Assembly: GCA_037447605.1 (NCBI GenBank)
Contig: CM074815.1
Coordinates: 1,508,210-1,572,209, forward strand
From: Zygnema circumcarinatum
Taxonomy: Eukaryota > Streptophyta > Zygnematophyceae > Zygnematales > Zygnemataceae
DNA: 64,000 nt
Direction of reading: 5' to 3'
The position numbers were made by a program, and so were the translations under genes. How positions within the stretch are numbered: position 1 is the first letter of the stretch; every line of letters starts with the position of its first letter. The notes beneath the pieces are model-generated. The model ran no database searches, had not been told where the DNA came from, and saw only the letters and a list, made by a program, of their open reading frames with translations. Shown here in pieces: positions 11,473-23,105 of this stretch.

Positions 11473-11797
11473 CTAAGTGACGGTCGGCTGCTTCTTGACC
11501 ACCACGACGGGGCACTTGGCGTGGTGCACGCAGTAGTCCGAGACGGAGCCCATAAGCGCCCTGAGAGCACCCCATGCATGCACGCATGCAGTCAGGACCC
11601 CATCCATCCATGGGCATGCATGGGCCATGGGGATGTGCCATGCATGCATGCTTGCCATACATGCAAAGCCATAGAAGGACCATGATCCTGTTTAGTACCA
11701 AGGGGCATTCCAGCCAACAACATGAATGAATGATGGGTGGGCGAGTGCGTGCGTGCTCTGAATGAATGAATGTATGAATGAATGCTCTCTCTCTCTC

Positions 11798-11833
<36 letters not shown>

Positions 11834-13113
11834 TGCGTGCGCTGCAAACAGGTCTCTTACCACGCATCATGCATCTCCGGCAGACTTGGACGGCCCTCCA
11901 TAGAGACAGAGGCCAATTCATCCTCGGAAGGAGGAGAGGTGGGAGGGGGATGCGGGAGCGAATCGCACCGCTTGAGCGTTCCGTAGCCATGGCTGCCAAT
12001 GACGATGACGTCGGCATTCAGCTGCTCTCCTGTAACACATATGACGTCTCCTGGCTCCCCCATTCGCATCATGACCTCAGCTTTGACCTGGCACAGCATC
12101 GAGAAGTAAGCAACTACAAAGCGATTATTGCGCATGAAGGGAAAACATTTCCTTTCTCAACCAGGCGAACACAGAAACAGATTATACGATGTTTTCTATT
12201 TCAAACTTTCTGTATGAGTCGTGACAGTGACGCCCTGTCTGGATATTGACATGCACCTTATAAGGTGCAAGTCAATAAAAGTCAAACGAATTATCCATAA
12301 CTGCAGCAGTGGCGTGAGGCATTAGGGCTAAGGGTCCGCACATTCATGGCGGTGCAATAGTCCTTCCACGCCGCCAGAAGTTCCTTGCTCCTGCTCTCCT
12401 CGTACAATAGTTCCGTCTGGAAGGCGTTTGCTGCTGCAGATGCAGCCAAGGTGGAGATGCTTCCTGCAAAAAGCTCCGCGGGAGTTCATCCCTGAGAGAA
12501 ACGACCCCTTACTGTACTGCCGGTTTTAAGCAGCGCATGCACATGCATGCAGAATTGAATCCTTTTATCCGTTCAACTGAATGTCTGCACCCGTTCGCTT
12601 CTATTCTGAAAGGCTGACTCCTTTCAACTCAGTCATTTTTCTACAGGGACTCTGCTACATACGGCTATGCTGTGCTGCAACGTCGCTCGCTCTAACAATG
12701 AAGGCCAGCTACCTATTCCATGGAACTTACTTCCCATCTCGTCAGGGAGAGATAACAAGTCTCCCATCATCTGTGCAAACTGTACCTCGACGACTTCTCC
12801 AATGATCATTCCACTTTCTATGCATCCACTCACCTGCTGCAACGGCGGCTGCCGGAAGCTGCGGAATCCTTTGAGCGTGCAGAAGGACGATGGTATCACT
12901 CGGCCGAGCGATATTCTTCGCCGCCCATCGCAGCGCCTCCATGCTCTCCAAGCTGTCATCCACTGCAACGAGAATCTTGCGCCCCTCTCCCTTCCCCCCC
13001 TCTTCGCCTGCGCCTCCTCCACGGCCTTCCTCCACCCCTTCTCGACCCTCCCCTCCTGCCCTTATACTCGCTGCTGTCTCTGCCTGCTGAGACTCACTGC
13101 TTACAGCCGCCAT
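11473..13113 (-). CDS. Universal stress protein (USP) A-like, copy 2
   Basis: Four exons on the minus strand: 13113-12834, 12463-12342, 12087-11969 and 11560-11473, encoding 202 residues. Exons 2 and 3 are exactly as long as those of copy 1 (122 and 119 bases) and all three intron phases match, so the pair arose by tandem duplication. The N-terminus is a Gly/Glu-rich linker of about 50 residues. The USP core follows: KILVAVDDSLESMEALRWA, ADVIVIGSHGYGTLKRALMG, SVSDYCVHHAKCPVVVVKK. The ATP-binding loop residues are intact. The N-terminal linker and the exon 2 start differ most from copy 1. The third intron carries a CT microsatellite and CATG-rich sequence. Confidence 0.93.
11570..11840. repeat. 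Intronic CATG-rich stretch, GAAT and CT repeats (USP copy 2)
   Basis: The last intron of USP copy 2 holds many overlapping GCATG/CCATG words at about 11572-11663, a GAATGAATGAATG run (11760-11783) and a (CT)n run of about 45 bp (11785-11830). Confidence 0.85.
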
Positions 13114-14200
13114 GGCCGGCGAATGAAAGCGAGCACGGGAGAGTGCGAGCGGCGAAGCGGGGAGGGAGCGCGCGGGAGGAAGGGGCAGAGAGGCTGCCCT
13201 AGAGGAGGGGAGAGAAAGAGGCCGCCATGCCCTTGCCGCTGCTGCAGGCAGCCATGCTGCTCTCCCTGCACGCCACGTGGCCTTGCAGAGCGCGCCGGCG
13301 GCTCGCATGGCGGAGGGAGGGAGAGGCGGACGGGCGGAGGGAGGCTGCGGACCTTTTGAAGATTTTGTGTCTCAGAAATTTTGATATTCAAAGTGTGATT
13401 GCCAAGTCAATACATTTAGAAATCCCTTAACTTTTTTTTCCCTTTTCATTGACGTTGATTTAAATAATAGTTTATTGTTTTCCCCCTCCAATTGAATTTC
13501 TTCTTGATGATCGTCGAACATTTGAACAATTAAATATGGGTCTGACGGCTCCATTGTCTGAATCGTGGTTCGCATTTGAGACAGCGACGAAAAAGGTTCA
13601 AATGTTTCAATGGAAAAGCCAACTCCCAACTCTCTGATTCTCACGTTCAAAATAGTTTTAATTAGAATCAGACGAGAAACAATTGACCAAAACCGTGTTC
13701 AAATGTTCGAAAAGGCTAGCTTTACAGCATCTGATGGAGCCATGAAACTGTAGAGGCCATAGGTAGAAGAACTTCACTTCCAGTCTTCACTACCTTCACA
13801 CATTCGTCTGTAACGCTCCTGCAACAGTGAACCCTCAAGCGTTTGCCTCTCCAAGAATGGGTGGCACTTTGAGCGAGTTCAAATTGTGGTGTGGAAGAGT
13901 ATATCTGCACACCTTTTCCTTATTGCGAGTACGAAGAATCCAGTTTATTCAAAACAGCGAACACCTTCTTCGAAGTCTGCTTTCATGACAAGACCTGAAA
14001 AGTGCTCACACAATTGCTCTCCTCTCCCTTCTCCAGGACTACCCAACCATACCTCCCTCCCGCCACAGCCGTCCATCACCCGCACCTTTCCCCCTCTACA
14101 CCCCCCCCCCCCCCACCACAGCTCGATCTCCCTTTCCTAGCCCTCCCAATAATCCTCACAGAAATAACAGAATACACATAGATACAGGAGAGCGGGTCCA
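13114..14200. other. Spacer between USP copy 2 and the NAD carrier gene
   Basis: The first 250 bases are GC- and GGAG-rich and probably contain the USP copy 2 promoter. From about 13490 to 13880 the word TTCAAATGTT or a close variant recurs several times on both strands. A C-run lies at 14101-14114. No coding region is supported. Confidence 0.4.
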
Positions 14201-17200
14201 CTAGCTCCGTCTCCAGAACGCGTTGGTGGAGTCCTGACTCGCCACTGAGAGAGACGCCATTTTGGCTGTAGACGAGCCGTGCGGTAAGGGAGGCATATCA
14301 GTAGCCTCCCGCTGCGGCAGCAGCAGAGAGTGGCTGGAAATTCCTGTCGACTTTGGAGCCGTGTGAGGGGGGGAACTGGGGGGGCTGCTTCCCTCCCCAC
14401 TTTGGCTGTGAGAGGTGTCCTCGGAGGAGGAAGCTGCCTGTGCCTGAGCACAGGGGAACTCCTGGTTGAGTCGGCGTAGAATGAGTTCAAACGAGGTGAA
14501 AGTGATTACAGCAGCCGGGGTGGTCCGGAGAAGGTTTGTAATGCAGCCTCTGTAGAAGCCATGGACGCCCTCCTCCTTTGATATCTGGAAGCTTGTGGAC
14601 CCACAAGGTGAGACTTCTGTGCAAGTTTTGGGCTCACATGGGATTCATACTATGCATCGCATTTAGAGAATCTCACACTGTAATACCGCTTTAATCATCT
14701 TCGGGGTGAGCTTGCGAAAGTTAAGCAGTAGAGCTGAACTGCTATTTGAGAACACTCTTCAAGGAGCAAAACCACACAGATTCATTCAACCATTTCCAGC
14801 TGACTAATTCCATGAACTCCCTTTAGTGGTAAGGGCCCCTAAACACCCTCACCTTCCGAATGCAGTCTACCACCCCGTGATATCGCAAGTGCTCCCCGAT
14901 TGCTGCCTTGCCCTGCTCTTGTAGACGAGAACGAACCACCTGTTCCCCATCAAAGGAACAATCTTCGAGAGTAGGGGTCAGCAGAAAATGCGAACCAAGT
15001 AGGTACTATGCCCTGCGAGGAGGTCGAGGAAGGGGGGGAGGAATGGGGGAGAGTATGCGGCTCTTCCAAAAGGAGGCCCTAAAGTGAGCGATAAAATATG
15101 GCATCCATGGCGAGCAGCTCACCTCATGAGGATATGTGAGCGTGGAAGCGATCACTTTGGAAACAGAAGAGGCTATGGCAAGCTGCCCGGGGCCAAGGGT
15201 CTCAGTCGTGGCATTGCCTTCACAATGCCCATTCTCCAACTCTGCAGCATCAGACCCAGCATGCAATAGCGATCTGCTATCTACATGGCCCGTAGCCAAC
15301 ATTGAAACAAGGGGATGATCTTTACGAGCAGCTAACAGGGTGCGTACTTCACCCTAAGCACAAAAGAGAAAAAAAAACCCAGAACAAAAACAGAAAGAAA
15401 CGTCTTCCAAAGCAATGCAGATTCTTCTGCCCAGCATGGGCAGGCATTCCTGCACCACCTTGAAGGTATGGGTGGGCGGGTTTATATGACATACCACGAT
15501 CAGCGAGATTCTGCTTGATGATTTCGTACACAGGGAACTGAATGGCCACGTGGCTGATGCCGGCTAAAGCTGGAAGCAGGCCGCTGCTCCCAACAGTCAG
15601 AGATGCAACATAGAAAACGTGAGAAAAGAAAGCATGAATCCCATCTTGTTCCTGTCTCATATTCTATAGCGACTGCACCGCTGTACCAAGTTTCCTGCAT
15701 GAGAGGAGACAGAATAGTACGGGTTAGCGGCTGACAGACAAAAATAGGAATTGCAATAGGGCCTCACCTGTACAGGCCTCGAATACCCTCCTCTTGGGCA
15801 ATCCTCTGCAGAGCAGAAAATGTGCCCTTGTACGGAATCATGTTCGGCCGGAGCGCTTGTGTCTGCCAACGAAAGAAAATTGTCCCAACCATGAAAGGAA
15901 AGAACAGAGAAAGAAGAACAAACCATTACATCAAAGACATTCGAGACATCTTCCACACACTCTCAAATGCTATTAAGAAAATGCGGTAGGATAACCTAAT
16001 GGGCCGTCAGGCTGTCGTTATCCCAAGTCACAATGAATTCTGCATCTGGGACTCTGAGGAAACTAAAAGCCTCTGATTAATATGCCATTTGAATCTTGAC
16101 CTTTTGACAGAGTGCAAGGAAATACCTGTAGTCTTGTCTTCACCACCCATAATGGATTGGTGACAAGAATTGTGGCTGCTCCAGCTCCGGCTGCCGCTAA
16201 AACATTAGCTCCCAAAGATATTCGTCGATGTTCTCCCTTGTTTTCCCTTCTCCCTTGATGGTTACCTACAGAAAATCCCCAAGGGGCAGAAAATGCGAAT
16301 GACTCCAAGTCCTCAGCCCTGACTGCTTTCCTACAGACGAACTGAAAGTTATCAACTGATTACTGGGCATCCCTTCATAACATACAGACCGACCGATAGT
16401 GGGAGTAAACTTATTACTTTTTACAATTTTTGTCAGGCAATAACCTCTAGAAATAAAGACTGGGCGAGTAATTTCTCTAGTCCACATCGCAAGTGAAATG
16501 AGAGCTATATGGCAGGCTGATGTACTCTCCTTCTCTTGGTTTGTACGGATTGAATCGTTAAAGCACAACTCGGCGTGAGACAGAAAATTAACACAGCAGT
16601 CGCCGAATCCATTTTGCCGCCCTAGCTTATTTCAAGCTCAAAAGAACAAATACTTGAAGTCCACCAGTGCCTAAATCATGACGATGCCCATGCATGGGCA
16701 TTGCTATAGGGTTTTTAGGGTTTTTAGGGTTTTTAGGGTTTTTAGGAGGTCAAGAAAAGGAATTGTTCAGCAAGCTACCTTGATTGGCCTGTTCGGAATG
16801 AAGAAATCGTTTCAGGTGCTCATACACAGTAAAATACACCTGTACAGGCCGAAGCTATGCCAATGCTATGATCATCTCATACGGATAACGAGGAAAAAGA
16901 GTGTGCAGGCTGAAGGAAACTGAAACTTAAGATGCCAGAATCTCCACGTTGGAGCGAAATTGATTGCAATACAGTCCTAACCTCCAGTTTCTGGAATGCA
17001 AACACAGGGCAGCAGTTGAAATGAATAACAACATTGATGGAAACCGACCTTCAACCCATGTCTAACACCACCATACGTGGAACTTACCGCCCAATTTGGG
17101 AGAAGTGCGACCATCGTGGGAGACAGCCCCCTGTAAAGGCCTCTTACTCCCTCCTGCTTCCATATTGCTCCCAGACTTCCTGCAATAACTCCGCCCACTT

Positions 17201-18152
17201 GCGCTCCTTTGAGAGGCAAGCGCTGCACCTGCAGGCGCGTCTTTACCACATCGAGTGGGCAGACAAAGGTAGCCGCTACAGCTCCTGCGTCCCAAACGGA
17301 TACGAATGATCATGTCAGTTGTAGCTTTGCCTCGCTTATCCATGAACGAAATATGCCGCATACTGTTCAGAATTAGACAGGAAAAGTTTTATTCAGAAAA
17401 TTCGACTCTCGAATAACCCCCCCTGACCTATGGCATGCCGGAGTCCCTGGATGAGATGGATTGCAGAATAATGCAGTTCCAGAGCATGCGCATTCATAGA
17501 AGGAATTTAAAGACCGCCACTGAAATTGACAAGGCAAAAACTGAAGCTTTGGCTGCATCTGGCCATAGGGTTCACTACAGCATGTGCCTTCTCCGAACCT
17601 AAACCCATGAGAGGGAGGCCACCAGGCCAAACTTACACTCTAATCCTTCTAACCCCTTAGAAAAAATCGAAAGGAAACACAAACCAATCAAAGGTAAAAA
17701 GAAAGAAAAAAAAAAGTTCCAACCATAAGATACCTCGAACCGGTCTAGAAACAGGCACAGGCACAGGCACATTATCGGAATACACAAACCCTTGGGCATT
17801 TTCCATCCCTAACATTTGTGGATGAAATAGGGAGTCTTCTTTTATGAGGATGAAAAATTAGAAATACGAGTGGTCATACGCTCCTAAAAGAAAGGTTTAA
17901 AGGACATAATTCAGCTGTGCCGTCAGAGAACACATAGAAAGCCAGCTGTTTTCAGTCTTGAACTGCAGGTTGCGGATGTTTGAACAGCATATCACTGCTC
18001 TTTAGCTTTTTATGCACATGCGAAGCTGTCTGGTTTTTACTGGAAAGAAAAAACAGAAGTTTCCTTCAATAAGCACCTGCTCCAGCTCCTGCTGCTGCGC
18101 TGAATAGCTTCGCACGCTGGTCGTCAGGTAGGTCAGAGAGCCAACGCTTCAT
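14201..18152 (-). CDS. Mitochondrial-carrier-family NAD+ transporter (NDT-like)
   Basis: Nine exons on the minus strand: 18152-18077, 17284-17088, 16839-16779, 16265-16126, 15862-15768, 15583-15495, 15331-15123, 14939-14853 and 14584-14201, encoding 445 residues. The three carrier repeats show [21 protein letters not shown] and YPHEVVRSRLQ, each followed by a G-[YF]-YRG type segment. ANVLAA(A)[30 protein letters not shown] and [17 protein letters not shown] closely match plant NDT1/NDT2. Those import NAD+ into organelles in exchange for ADP or AMP. Organelle targeting (mitochondrion, plastid or peroxisome) cannot be read from this sequence. Two oddities are an insertion of about 35 residues before the third repeat (in exon 7) and a Ser/Pro-rich C-terminal tail of about 85 residues. 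The start at 18152 gives the short N-terminus typical of the family. Confidence 0.93.
16706..16747. repeat. Interstitial telomere-like (TTTTTAGGG)n tract in an intron
   Basis: Four copies of the 9-mer TTTTTAGGG/GGGTTTTTA lie in the intron between exons 3 and 4 of the carrier gene. The unit is two T longer than the standard plant telomere heptamer TTTAGGG. Confidence 0.9.
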
Positions 18153-18862
18153 CTTAGAGCTCCAAGAGGCTGCTCCTCCGCTCCTCCCTTTCGCCCTCTC
18201 GCGCTGCGACTCCTCTCCTTTCTGTCCTCTCTCTCTCTCACACATGGTCACACATGCAGCCTCTGAATTCAGAGGCTCTGCACGTTAGAGCCGGGAAGGC
18301 TAGCCCTGCAAGAGTAAGTGCAGCCCCTGCCCATGGCTGCTAACCCTCACTTGCTGTCGTATCACTTGACATCATCCGAAGCCATTGCAGGTAGCAGGAC
18401 CTTCCTGCTGTTGCAGTAACGCGAAGCCCAGAAAGGGAAGCAGGAGCACTGATAGCAAGCTCAGCCCACCGCGGCAGGCGCACACAGACTATGGCTGCGG
18501 CTCGCCGCCTCCGCAAGCGCAGCCATGGCGCCGGGTAGAGGCCAGGGGGGGGCGTGGCGGCGGCCTTCTTCTGCCACGTGGCGATTTGAACGGAGCTTTA
18601 CCCCGCGATTGGAAAGACTAGAGGCGGAGGCGGAGGGAGAGGCGGAGGGAGAGGGAGAGGGAGAGGGAGAGGGAGAGGGAGAGGGAGAGGGAGAGGGAGA
18701 GGGAGAGGGGGAGGGAGAGGGAGAGGGTTAGAGAGAGGGAGGCCTGCTGCTGCCTCATTGCAGGCCTCGCGGCAGGGGAGAGAGAAGGGGCCGGCTTCTC
18801 TCCCTCCATGAGAGAAGGCTGGGCAGCCTGCTGCGAAGACCTCCCCTTGCGCTCCGCCTGCC
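18153..18862. promoter_or_regulatory. Divergent promoter region with (GGGAGA)n tract
   Basis: The 710-bp spacer separates the carrier gene (minus) from the LysM-M23 gene (plus), so it must hold both promoters. It contains a purine tract of GAGGCG and GGGAGA repeats at about 18613-18730. No protein-coding exon is supported; the EGEGEG frames are repeat artefacts. Confidence 0.6.
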
Positions 18863-21577
18863 ATGGCTTCCAACGTACTTGGAAGGGCAGCTCGGCAGGA
18901 AGCTGCCATTTCACTACCTCCCATTCCGCGCCTGCTGGTGCAGTTTGCTTCTGCCACCTGGCAGGCTGCTAGCGATGGTTTCCACAGATTGCAGGGAGGA
19001 GACCCTGCCATGAGAAGGGCTCTGCTTTTGCAGAGGGAGATGGAGGAGTACTGCACTCTGCTTGTTCGCTCTGGAGACTGCCTTTCGGAGATTGCAAGAA
19101 TATCTCACACGCCATTAGAAGTTATTCAGCGAGTGAATCGCATCAAGGATGTTGAATGCCTCATGGTGAGCTCAAATGGCGACAATGTCTGAACGTGTAG
19201 GCTGAGGGAATTCCTGGTTTTGTATGCATCGTCTTGGTTGGAGGTGCTGTTGGCTGCCCTCTGGTAGTTTGTAGGATTAATAGCCACCAAAAGCTGCATT
19301 GACAATTCCTCTATACAGACGGTTTACATACTTCGTCGTGGTGATGGATTTGAGCAGGTAGGGCAGGTCCTTCTGATTCCCCGCACTCAAAGGCACGCAG
19401 TTTCGACTAAAAGGAGACGAGCTTTTTGTGAGTGCGAATAATTTCATCCATTATCGTCATCATTACGCATCACCTTGTATAAATGTGATTAGCTAGCTTA
19501 CAGAGCCAGTGCATCTAGGCACCTGACAATTAACGAGAAGGCTGCCCAAGGCTTTCTCATTTTCTTGGTCGGTTCTATGAAAAAATGCAGAGAATATGGT
19601 ATAAGATAAAAGCAGTGAATTTTATATCTACAAGAGCATCTGGAAGTGCTTGGTGCAAAAGATGGCATGCGGATTTTAACGTGAAAAGTTGCACAAAGCT
19701 CAGACTTTTGAACGTGGTAGCTTCGTCATTGGTCAGCTGAGGATGAGAATGCTTCCAAAGCAACTTCTGGACTCCAGCGCTGATGAATTTAGAGACGGGC
19801 ATTCTGAGCGAAAGAGCTCTTTCATTAGACTTTGTTGACGAAGCAGCATCAATGAATCAATCAATGTGTCGTTTGCAAGTATCTCGAATCGCTGACTTAA
19901 GTAGAAGGCAGGCTGGGCTGAACCATTGTAGGTGCTAATAAGGGAAGAGCCTAAGTGCAATTGATATGAATCTCATTCAACTGACTCTACTTCCTTTGCT
20001 TTGTTGCTGTGAATTTGAGCAGGGCAGAGGCCGAAGACCAAGGAGCGTTGGGCAATAGCTAATTTGGGAGACTCGCTTTGGAGTCTTGCTGATGCATATG
20101 ATGTCTCCATTGACGATCTGAGGCAAGCAAACGGCCTCCCTCAGGTAAGTGGGATGCCTCAGCGAATAGGCACCTTCAGGCTGCAGCTGAACATTTGGAA
20201 GAAGGAATAGAAAGCTGGACTTTGGAAACAATACCAAAGAGCACCACTTTCCATTCCTGAAACCTTAGGTTGCAAGTTTGTTCAGCAAGCAGTCTCTACA
20301 CTAAGCCACTTTTAATATTCTCGCGTTGCAGGATTCGTCTCATTTAGATGTAGGACAGGAAGTCCTTATCCCTTTCCCACGCAAAGCAGCAGAACCGAGG
20401 AAAGTCTTGCCTGGAGGGGATGTATTTGCAGCATTGAAGCAGTGGAAACTAGACACAGCCTTGCTGGCTCTGCACTTTTCCATGCGTCCGGAAGTCTTGA
20501 AGGGTGTGCCCCTGGTGGGTAGCCCACACGTGATGCGGATCATGCCACTCTGGAAGCCGGAGTCTTTTTGTGTTCCTGTGAGCGGGGGCTGGCTCAGCTC
20601 TTACTATGGCTGGAAAGGTGGGCGCAGATTTTTCCCTTGCTCAGTTATCACTGCTATTGGAAGAAGGGGTGTGTTTTCACATTTGTGACCACAGGACTGG
20701 GGGGTTAAATTGGACAATTGGCTAGGCAGAAGTTAGGAGACACATTTATGCACCAATTCTTCCTAGTGTAAGCATCAGGTGGTGCTTTTGGTGCTGAGCA
20801 GAGGAGGTATTGCCGCTCTAGAAATCAATATAGCGACATCAACGCCTTATTTTTCCATAAAGTACGCTTTCAGTCGATGTGTCCTTCATCCATTGAGCAC
20901 ACAAAGTATGGATTTATATTGGCTGCCACTTTTATTTCAGTCTGCAGCATATTCATTTTGCACATGGTATTTAGCATAACGGGTAACTGGAAGAGTAAAT
21001 TTGTTTCCATAGTGGACATTAACAAGCTTTGGACTCTGACTTGACTCAATCTTTCTTCTATGGTTGAAGAGAATCTGCATCATGGTAATTATCTGGAATT
21101 GGCAGCTGGAATTGGATGCAGATGGACGCTACTACTTCCACAACGGTATTGATATCGCAGTGGAGGAAGGGACGCCAGTTGTAGCTGCTACAAGTGGCAG
21201 AGTAAGTGCAGCTTATGTTTCATATCTTTGGGAAAAGTCCTCTCCCATGGCATGAGGAGAGTGTGGTTGTTTCCTGCTTGGACTTATCGCAGGTTGTTGC
21301 CCATGTTGTTCCGTTCTGTCCCTCTTTGCAGGTGACTTTCTCCAACTGGAAGGGGGGATATGGGAAGACGGTGTGCATGGATCACGGCAATGGGTACTCC
21401 ACTCTGTACGCGCATAACGACAAACTTCTTGTAAAGGCAGGGCAGCTCGTGAGGAAGGGCCAACCCATCGCCCTCTCCGGCAACACGGGGCACTCCACAG
21501 GACCGCATCTGCACTTCGAGGTCCACCGGGAGGGACTGTCGATTGATCCGCTTGGTGTGATTCCACCCATCACCTGA
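18863..21577 (+). CDS. LysM-LysM-peptidase M23 protein, DipM-like (plastid peptidoglycan hydrolase candidate)
   Basis: Exons 18863-19165, 19358-19427, 20023-20144, 20332-20617, about 21106-21201 and 21332-21577. The first LysM runs from SGDCLSEIARISH to VGQVLLIP, across exons 1-2. The second runs from LGDSLWSLADAYDVS to VGQEVLIP, across exons 3-4. A linker with SSYYGWK leads to an M23/LytM domain. Its zinc ligands are all visible: HNGID (His and Asp) and HLHFE (His-x-His), with GYSTLYAH and GNTGHSTGPH conserved around them. M23 enzymes cut peptide crosslinks of peptidoglycan and LysM binds its glycan. Similar proteins (DipM) act in plastid division in glaucophytes and mosses; that role is inferred here. 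The join from exon 4 (phase 1) to exon 5 (phase 0 at every visible AG) is one base class out, so a microexon or an indel is missing. Confidence 0.82.
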
Positions 21578-21947
21578 TCCTTTCTTCCTTCCTTCCTTCC
21601 TTCCTTGTCCTTATTGTCTTCCCCTCGTCCCCCACCTCACTTGGCGGCAGGCCGACTGGTCAAGCTTCAAGTGGCAGGTTGTACAGAGAGCCATCAAACG
21701 GTGGCAGGAGTTCATTATGGTCCTTCGGTTGAGCAGAGCATGGGCACGCCAATGTGCAGCTATCCTCTCCGCTCCGCAGAATGAATGAATGAATGAATGA
21801 ATGCAGCAGCGTAGAGTAGAGAGGGAACGAGTGGCTAACTGGCTCGCTCGCTCGCTCGCTGTGGTGTCCTCCCTTTTGTTCCAGTTTTGAGTGAGACGGA
21901 GAGGGTCCCCCCCTTAGGCAGCCACCCCTCCTTAGCAGCCCCCAGTG

Positions 21948-21979
<32 letters not shown>

Positions 21980-22140
21980 CTGCCTGCAAATTGTGGGCTT
22001 CCATTCTCCTTCACTGGAGACCCTAAGTTATGCAATTGCTTTACGCGAGGATCGTGTGAGCGTTTGGTTTTGATTGGACTTCAGAAGTTGTGTGAATGTG
22101 TTTAAACAAAAAAAAACGGGGAATAAAGTGCACTACTCCT
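21578..22140. repeat. 3' flank with several microsatellites
   Basis: TTCC repeats (21583-21607), GAAT repeats (about 21779-21803), CTCG repeats (about 21842-21860) and GCAG/GGCA repeats (21948-21982) follow the M23 stop codon. No gene is supported. Confidence 0.7.
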
Positions 22141-22149
22141 GCCTGCTTG

Positions 22150-22485
22150 CTAAAATCCCTTACTCTAAACCTTAAACCCTAAACCCTAAACCCTATCGCT
22201 TACTCCTGAACCCTGTGTTTTATCCCCTATGCCCTAAAACCCTAGACAGGAACCCCTATCCTCTAACCCTAAATCCTAAACCTTAAACCCTACCCCCGAC
22301 CCACTATCCCCTAACCCTACACCCCAAACCCTAAACCCTAACCCCTATCCCCTACACCTTAAACCCTAACCCCTATCCCCTACCCTAAACCCTAACCCTT
22401 AACCCCTATCCCCTATCCCCTATTCCCCATCCCCTGACCCTAAACCCTGACCCCTGTCCCCTAACCGTAAACCCTAAACCCCGTT
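22150..22485. repeat. Degenerate telomere-like (CCCTAAA)n block
   Basis: About 330 bp of CCCTAAA heptamers mixed with CCCTATCC and CCCTAACC variants. The standard plant telomere heptamer occurs in exact tandem only for two or three copies, mostly near the left end. It is an interstitial, decayed telomere-like sequence. Confidence 0.9.
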
Positions 22486-22631
22486 ATGGCGTGACAGCTC
22501 CTGGACCTGGAGTCCATCCACATCATCGTCAGGAAAAAAAAGAAATGCACTACTCGTGCCTGCTCTATGGGCAGCCAGCTCCGTTAGAAATGGACCCAAC
22601 CAAAGCCAATAGGCGCCGGCGAGGGTGGTTG

Positions 22632-22715
22632 GCGTGGATCTCGGTAGGTGGATCTCAGTAGGTGGATCTCGGTATGTGGATCTCAGTAGGTGGATCTTAG
22701 TAGGTGGATCTCGCA
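22632..22715. repeat. 14-15-bp tandem repeat GTGGATCTCGGTAG
   Basis: Six imperfect copies of GTGGATCT(C/T)(G/A)GTAG(G) in a row, differing at one or two positions. It sits about 900 bp upstream of the CHY/RING coding start. Confidence 0.9.
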
Positions 22716-22871
22716 CATGATTCACCGAAGCCATTCCATGGAAGTCGATGGAGTTCGCCGTTGAACGACCTGTTAAACTCTTGTGTGGACCTAGTGGACC
22801 TTCAGTTTTCGCACAGTAGATCCCCCCCCCTTCTGGCGGCAGCCCGTGTCGTTTTTGGTCCCCCGGATCCA

Positions 22872-23105
22872 ATCCGCTCCGCGGCGGAAATTCGGAATTC
22901 GGCGACGGAGCGGATAAAGCAGTGCCACGTGTGCAAGATTTTACACGTGACATGACGTCATTGGACGATGGGCAGGCGAGATTCACAGCGCAAACATTTC
23001 TGGTGACGTACAGTTTGCGCTGCCCTGAGTGTTTACTGTACGGGTAAGGCCAATCAGAGATAGTCACGTCAGCTAAAATTCCACGTGGCGGGTCTTGATT
23101 GGGTT
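22872..23105. promoter_or_regulatory. CHY/RING gene upstream module: inverted repeat, G-boxes, CRE, CCAAT
   Basis: A hairpin has perfect 10-bp arms (ATCCGCTCCG at 22872-22881 and CGGAGCGGAT at 22906-22915). CCACGTGTGCAAG, then TTTTACACGTGACATGACG and TCATTGG follow at about 22924-22966. A second group, CCAATCAGA, GTCACGTCAG, CCACGTGGC and GATTGGG, lies at about 23051-23103. These are palindromic ACGT boxes (bZIP/bHLH sites) next to inverted CCAAT boxes. Function is inferred. Confidence 0.5.

Noticed and set aside
18525..18731. Glu-Gly repeat frame upstream of the M23 gene
   Set aside because: It is the GGGAGA microsatellite; the M23 start at 18863 has its own ATG and a different frame.
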